Source: Plantago ovata (taxonomy: Eukaryota > Streptophyta > Magnoliopsida > Lamiales > Plantaginaceae). Taken from it: a stretch of 64,000 nucleotides of DNA. The DNA lies in assembly GCA_028274465.1 (NCBI GenBank), contig CM051458.1:79442085-79506084 (forward strand). Direction: 5' to 3'. A program made the position numbers and the translations under genes. Shown here piece after piece: positions 59,063 to 64,000 of this stretch; positions within the stretch are counted from its first letter, which is position 1; every line of letters starts with the position of its first letter. The notes under the pieces are model-generated. The model searched no databases, had not been told where the DNA came from, and saw only the letters and a list, made by a program, of their open reading frames with translations.

Positions 59063-59914
59063 TGTAGAGGTGAAATTCTAGTAAGACTTCAAGCGCTCTA
59101 ATATTACAAAACTCCTCGAACTACAAAGAATTACAAAGCTCTCTAAGTCACCATAATTTAAACACAGCACACGAATCTTTGTCTAATGCCGGCACCCAAG
59201 TCTTTGGATCCTCTCTATGTCAAATTGAGCACCTGAGATTAAAAAGGCGCGTGTGTATGTGTGTTTATCTCCAGCTTGCCTAAGTCAAGCCGGTGTGAGA
59301 TTTTACTTGAAGGAGCTCGATAATTCTCCTTGTCTTTGAGTAATAAATGTACTTAATTAATACCAGTTACCTTTTCTTTGGAGATGAAACCTTTATATAG
59401 TTGTTGGCTAACCCTAGGTCACACCAATCTCTTGCTTCCATCTGTCGCCTTCTCATTCCTCCACATGTATCGAGTAGGCCCAACGTTGACTTTCATGGGC
59501 TTGGCCCAAGCCCATTTAGCTGTAGCTTCTTGTGTTACCTAGAAACTTCTACACTTCTCTTGGCCTTCTTCTCCTTGTGGTTGTGATGCGAGTCTTGTCC
59601 TGATTCAATCGTAAAGCACAATAGACAAGTATTTAAGCTTCGTACTAAGTGAGCTTCGTATATCCTAACCTGTTAAGGACTTGAGTAATGCCCCTTGCCC
59701 TCCTAACTTCCGTTCCGGACCTCGAGATCTCCGCCTCTCTATCGAGGGTTATTGTAAAGAACTAGACCCATTTGTAAAAATGCCCTAGAGGTCCACATAA
59801 TTCAAGCTTCGGATCATTTAGGTCCGCGGCCCCTCATCAGCGCTTGTACTTAGAAAACATCATAGTTCGTGGAGGAACGCACGTTACGAATTAGACATAT
59901 TTTTCTTATCAACA
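59063..59914 (-). mobile_element. Solo LTR of the Tat family
   Basis: 852 bp copy of the Tat LTR with no internal sequence. The flanks AACAT (59058-59062) and TACAT (59915-59919) look like a TSD with one change. More diverged from the two Tat LTRs than they are from each other. Confidence 0.5.
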
Positions 59915-60126
59915 TACATCTAAAAATAACAATGAGCACAAATTAAATATGGATTTAAAGTAATAAAATATATTATTTGATATGATGAAATACAGGTGAA
60001 TCTATCATATATCACTAACAATCTATCCGAACAAACCGTATATAAATTAATTGACAAATCTATCCGAGCAAACCGTATATAGATTCGATTATTGAAACGG
60101 ATAAGTTTACAATTATTTTTTCTCTT
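59915..60126. other. Spacer 3' of the small peptide gene
   Basis: Holds two copies of ATCTATCCGARCAAACCGTA (60021 and 60058), 37 bp apart. Otherwise AT-rich. Confidence 0.5.
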
Positions 60127-60348
60127 CTAGAAAGCAGGGGAAGGAGGAGGGTATTGGATTTTACAGAAATTGACACATTCATGACTGCAGCCCTGAGGAT
60201 GCATTGCACAAAGCCGAATCATGCAATGCTTTACGCATTGAGCATAAGAACCATAAGAACCGTTAGACTTATGAGCTATTGTTGTACCACCAGTGTTGAT
60301 CACCATTACGATCACCAAAGCCACAATCAAGCACACATTCATCTTCAT
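60127..60348 (-). CDS. Small secreted six-cysteine peptide
   Basis: Single-exon, 73 residues. A hydrophobic signal peptide (MKMNVCLIVALVIVMVINTG) ends at about residue 20-26. The mature part has six Cys spaced C-x3-C-x4-C-x6-C-x3-C-x3-C, then a Pro-rich tail (QYPPPSPAF). This spacing resembles plant thionin-like or hairpin-type Cys-rich peptides, which are secreted and act in defence or signalling. The exact family is not settled and activity is not inferable. A minus-strand TATA box lies about 107 bp upstream of the ATG. A second in-frame ATG two codons later is an alternative start. The gene is divergent from the PPR gene. The length and signal peptide make a chance ORF unlikely. Confidence 0.5.
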   Translation of the reverse strand: MKMNVCLIVALVIVMVINTGGTTIAHKSNGSYGSYAQCVKHCMIRLCAMHPQGCSHECVNFCKIQYPPPSPAF

Positions 60349-60869
60349 TTTGCTCTTATAATTTGATGCCCACTATTTTTCTCTCTTCTTTCTGATCTTC
60401 TAGTAAATCTTCAATTGAAAATGTTTTCTACACACTATGCTTCATAATAGGCTATATTTATACAATAATCAATTACTTTTTCTTTTCTTCAGAATTATAA
60501 ACAGATGGTGGGAAAAAGTAGAAGTAGGATTTTGCTATGAAATTATTTAATTTACGGATTACTTTAATCATTACAATAAAGTTCATAATAAAATCAATAA
60601 AAGATGGAAAACATTTATATTGTGTTGAACCTTACAATACATTATTAAAATTTTCCAATCCTTTCTCTATTACGAATTCTAATACCCAACTAGACTTCAA
60701 AACTGGACTCGGGATACGATTGATCCAACATTGACGAAAAAATAAGCCCAAATAAATAAATATAAGATATAGCCCAGCCCAACTTGAATAGATATCCAAC
60801 TCAGTCACTTCTCACTGACCTTTAGTTGAGCACAAACCGGCAACCACCTCTCTCTCCGGCCAGCCAACA
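60349..60869. other. Shared upstream region of the peptide and PPR genes
   Basis: About 520 bp between divergent starts. The peptide TATA box is on the left. No TATA box is clear on the PPR side, which is common for PPR genes. Confidence 0.5.
60455..60462 (-). promoter_or_regulatory. TATA box of the small peptide gene
   Basis: TATAAATA on minus, about 107 bp before the ATG, leaving room for a leader of about 75 nt. Confidence 0.5.
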
Positions 60870-61973
60870 ATGAGATTCCTATCCTCTTCACCACTCCGAA
60901 TAATCTCCACCCTTCGAATCCTCACTCTTCGCCCCATTTCCACCACCAACATCGCACCACCACCCGACCCGAACCTCCCAAACCCTCGCAGCCGAACCCC
61001 GCTCCAAAACCAATTCGAATCATGGATCCACAACCTCAAACCCGGATTCACCCAATCCGACGTGGACCTCGCCCTCCGCTCCCAACCCGACCCGGACCTC
61101 TCCCTCGACATCTTCCACTGGACCGCTCAGCAACGCCACTACAAGCACGACCACACCACCTACCTCACCATGCTCCAAATCGCCATTTCCACCAAACGCT
61201 ACCGCGTCGCCGAAACCCTAACCGAGGAGGTCTTCGCCGGCGCGTGCACTCCAACCCTGCCTCTCTTCAACACCATGATCAAGTTCTGCTCCCACCGTAA
61301 GCCCCTATTTAACCGCGCTTTCGACATTTACAAAAAGATGCTTAAATCCGATTCTGCGAAACCTGATTTGGAAACCTATACCTTGCTTTTCAATTCATTA
61401 TTGAGGAAATTTGACAAGTTGAATGTGTGTTATGTTTATTTGCCGGCTGTTAGATCCTTGGCTAAGCAGATGAAGGCTAGCGGTGTTATTCCGGATACTT
61501 TTGTTTTGAATATGATTATTAAGGCCTATTCGAAAAGTAGGGATATGGAGGACGCGATTCGGGTTTTTCGGGAGATGAGGTTGTATAACTGCGAGCCGAA
61601 TTCGTACACGTATAGTTATTTAGCTCAGGGGCTGTGTGAGAAGGGGAGGGTGAGTCAGGGGTTTGAGTTTTATAAGGAGATGAGAGGGAAGGGGATAGTG
61701 CCGAGGGTGAGCGCGTATTTGGTAGTGATATGTAGTCTTGCGATGGAGAGGAGGTTTGATGAGGCGGTTGATGTTATGTATGATATGTTGGGGAACTCCA
61801 AGTCGCCGGATTTGCTGACTTATCAGACGTTATTGGAGGAAATGTGTAGGGATGGTAAGGGAGATGCTGCATTTGAACTTCTTGAGGAGTGTAGGAAGAG
61901 GGATAGCAGTATGCATGAGAAGACTTATCGTACTTTGTTGGATGGATTGCACTTTATAAGTCAAGACTTGTAG
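60870..61973 (+). CDS. P-class pentatricopeptide repeat protein, organellar
   Basis: Intronless, 367 residues, as usual for PPR genes. The N-terminus (MRFLSSSPLRIISTLRILTL) is rich in Arg/Ser with no acidic residues, a mitochondrial-type presequence. Clear PPR motifs lie at about 209-243 (DTFVLNMIIKAYSKSRDMED), 244-278, 279-313 and 314-348; weaker ones lie at 97-200. No DYW or E domain. P-class PPRs bind organellar RNA and act in its processing, stability or translation. Layout and length resemble the Arabidopsis At3g25210 type; I name that family from memory. The first roughly 450 bp are strongly C/G at third positions and the rest is AT-rich. The ATG at 60870 is the first in frame. Intact. 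Confidence 0.5.
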   Translation: MRFLSSSPLRIISTLRILTLRPISTTNIAPPPDPNLPNPRSRTPLQNQFESWIHNLKPGFTQSDVDLALRSQPDPDLSLDIFHWTAQQRHYKHDHTTYLTMLQIAISTKRYRVAETLTEEVFAGACTPTLPLFNTMIKFCSHRKPLFNRAFDIYKKMLKSDSAKPDLETYTLLFNSLLRKFDKLNVCYVYLPAVRSLAKQMKASGVIPDTFVLNMIIKAYSKSRDMEDAIRVFREMRLYNCEPNSYTYSYLAQGLCEKGRVSQGFEFYKEMRGKGIVPRVSAYLVVICSLAMERRFDEAVDVMYDMLGNSKSPDLLTYQTLLEEMCRDGKGDAAFELLEECRKRDSSMHEKTYRTLLDGLHFISQDL

Positions 61974-62139
61974 TGTTCGTGGTCTTGAAGCTTTTGGACA
62001 TTTGATTATGGGAAGTGATTTTGTGTTTTGGATCAGTTTCAAACGTAATATGGAGAACTTGGTTCATGTATATTTGATTTTAAGGGCTTCTCCTGTCGAT
62101 CCTGGTTGATTCAGCTGGCAGTATAATCTATGAGAAATT
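61974..62139. other. 3' flank of the PPR gene
   Basis: Probably the PPR 3' UTR. No feature beyond that. Confidence 0.5.
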
Positions 62140-62616
62140 TGTCAACTTTGAGACATTCATGCAAGCATGAATATGGACAGGCGTTATGTTTTGGGAGAAT
62201 GTTTGGGTATCAATGTCAAGGAGGAGTTCGTGTTACTGATTTATGGGTGATGAAGAAATATGGAGTGCTGTGGTGCACAACTCTTAGGTCATATTAGCTA
62301 CTTGGCAATTTGAAAGCTATAGTTTATCAAGATATGAGACTTTTGTGTTTAAATGATGGAGAGGAGGAGATTTTTAATGCGAACTGAAGCGGGGAATTTT
62401 GTTGTGTTTAACCTCAAAGAGCAAAATGCAATAGATGTGACTGTTGATGAGAGTGAGAATCTTTTTTTCTCTGCACACACATTTGAGAAAAGCCTTGTCA
62501 CTCCAAGTTGCAAACAAATGGTAACGTCGATTATGGAGAACAGAAGCCTACACAGTGAAGCAGATCTTCTTCATACAAGTGTTGCAGCAGAAGAATGTGA
62601 AGCTGGTCATGTGTAA
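62140..62616 (+). pseudogene. F-box-associated domain gene fragment 1
   Basis: Pieces in different frames match the FBA domain: YVLGECLGINVKEEF (about 62190), then TDLWVMKKYGVLWC (about 62240), then ICLN-type and VVFNLKEQNAIDV with HTFEKSLVTP at the end of the 62353-62616 ORF. F-box proteins with this domain choose substrates for SCF ubiquitin ligases. No F-box is present, frames shift at least twice, and no start is supported. Confidence 0.5.
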
Positions 62617-62909
62617 CTTGTTGCTTTTTGTATAAAATGTCTTTTTAGAAAAAAAAAAAATTTGGTTGTCTGTTTACTTGATTCAACATTTTCAGCCAGG
62701 TTTGAACCCTATTTTATATGTGATTGACGTAGAACTGTAAATATCTTATGAAATGTTGAAAATTGAAATTGACCCCAATTTTATATGTGACCTTGTGATG
62801 CTATTCTAGTGTAGATTTTTTCACGGTGGATCCGTTCCATTCTAAATTATACGGTTCAATTTTTTTGTCAACTCTTGGACCAAATTAGCTTCTTGGCAAC
62901 CAAAAGACG

Positions 62910-63250
62910 GGGGTTTATATGGCTATGAGCCTGTATGTTTAAATGGTGGGTACGAGGAGATTTTGATGCGAACCTATACAGGGGTTTTCGTTGTGTTTAA
63001 CCTTGTTCAACAATATTCAGAGGACGTGGTTGTTGATGGGAGTGAGGGTCCTTTTTCTGCTGGACACGCCTTTGTGGGAAGCCTTGTCTCTCCAATTCCA
63101 GTTGCTATTGCTAATTGACAACAACAGTTCCATGGAAAGTCGCAAACAAGGTGTAAACGTCAATCATGGAAAACAAAACAATCCTACTTGGTGAAGCAGA
63201 TCTTCATACAACTACTACTATATAACAGGAGGATGTGATATTGGTCATGT
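62910..63250 (+). pseudogene. F-box-associated domain gene fragment 2 (duplicate)
   Basis: Diverged duplicate of the end of fragment 1, about 590 bp downstream. One frame reads GYEPVCLNGG and another TGVFVVFNL, then HAFVGSLVSP, the usual end of the FBA domain. Stops and frame changes break it. The downstream GGTCATGTGTAA matches fragment 1 as well. Confidence 0.5.
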
Positions 63251-64000
63251 GTAAATTGTTGTTCCTGTCCATTTTGAATACAACTTGGTTCTCACTGAGG
63301 TTTTGTTTCCTTGATTCAATTATGATTGTAAGATATATTTTCAGCATTATCATCCGGGGTTTTTATTGTATGTTGTTTCTGTCATGTGTCTGTTGATGGA
63401 CCATTAATATAGATTTTTGGTTAAAGAAATATGGCAAATTCAGTAATTTTAATCGATCTAGAACATCGCAATAGATTTATATCGTACTTTATAAATATCG
63501 AATGAAACGTGAAAATCTAGTTTGGATTCCAGATTTAGTGATGATTATTCATTTGGATTTTCCGATAAGTTGAACAGTAATCGTTTTTGCAGATTTATGA
63601 CTCTATTTTTAACAGAATTTGGATACAGAGGTTTCTATAAGTTGAACAGAGTTTGGAACTTTGATCTAAAATTTATGACTCCATTCCCGGAAGGAAAATG
63701 ATTTTCTCAGGAGTATGATAATTTTTCAGCTTTTACCGGACAGTAATTAGTAAATTTTCTCTCTGTATCTGGAGATTGTTGCAGTCAAATTACAAAGTGA
63801 CATGGATTTATTGGTTGCTACTTCACACGTGTCAGTTTATAAGAAAATAACTCACAGCAATGCTGACGTGGTAAACTTTGATTGGGTGCACAATCGTGTA
63901 ATGCGTGGCAGCTCCACTCGACGTATCATGCACACGCATGCTTTGGATAAATACTCAATCTCCTGTAAATCAAGTGAAGAGGCAAATTATTTCTGAAGAA
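63251..64000. other. Unassigned end of the window
   Basis: AT-rich with no recognised gene. A 64-codon ORF at 63802-63996 has no family motif. Confidence 0.5.

Noticed and set aside
1..64000. CRISPR arrays, operons, prokaryotic genes or integrated viral genomes
   Set aside because: All repeats are explained by eukaryotic transposons, microsatellites or minisatellites; splicing and gene families are plant nuclear.

Overview
The window is nuclear DNA from a eudicot plant. Spliced genes, a P-class PPR gene, a chloroplast-envelope quinone oxidoreductase homologue, a Cassandra element, and Tat, Athila-type, Copia, MULE, CACTA, hAT, Helitron and MITE transposons all point that way. I cannot name the species. 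Most of the 64 kb is nested transposable elements (TEs). Ordinary host genes are confined to about 51.1-52.6 kb and 60.1-63.3 kb.

Layout. 0-3.2 kb: a spliced plant-mobile-domain (PMD/MAIN-like) gene on +, carrying a frameshift and split inside an exon by a complete Cassandra element (target-site duplication, TSD, CAACA). 3.5-6.5 kb: a convergent MULE/FAR1-like transposase fused to a lysine-rich spacer and an OTU protease domain, also broken. 7.6-14.2 kb: two head-to-tail Helitron-like copies, the second split by a 4.9 kb CACTA element (TSD AAT). That CACTA element holds a 2 kb solo Copia LTR (TSD CTTTG), an EF-1alpha exon fragment and a tRNA-Pro-like sequence. 14.2-16.2 kb: unassigned. 16.2-19.4 and 42.4-42.7 kb: a decayed minus-strand Copia element, split by a 23 kb Tat-lineage Ty3/gypsy element (19374-42434, TSD GATTC). 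The Tat element has gag, protease, RT-RNase H, a second RNase H plus integrase, and an antisense gene (aORF) with its own TATA box. Its pol is split by a 9 kb gypsy element primed by tRNA-Asp (27714-36770, TSD CCTAC), which contains a third related LTR and a gag-protease remnant.

42.8-50.3 kb: a SINE-like repeat, an hAT non-autonomous element (TSD GATAGAAC), and a Stowaway-like MITE split by a deleted Copia element (TSD GTAAA). 51.1-52.6 kb: an intact four-exon quinone oxidoreductase-like gene on minus. 53.0-54.2 kb: a third Helitron-like copy on minus holding a Stowaway-like MITE. 54.4-58.9 kb: a MuDR-type MULE with long TIRs and a frameshifted transposase (TSD TATTAAAAT). 59.1-59.9 kb: a solo LTR of the Tat family. 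60.1-63.3 kb: a six-cysteine secreted peptide gene (minus), an intact PPR gene (plus) and two decayed F-box-associated-domain gene fragments.

The genes do not form one pathway. The window mainly records successive insertions whose order can be read from TSDs and interrupted reading frames. All boundaries were read by eye. Domain calls rest on recognised motifs, not on database searches.
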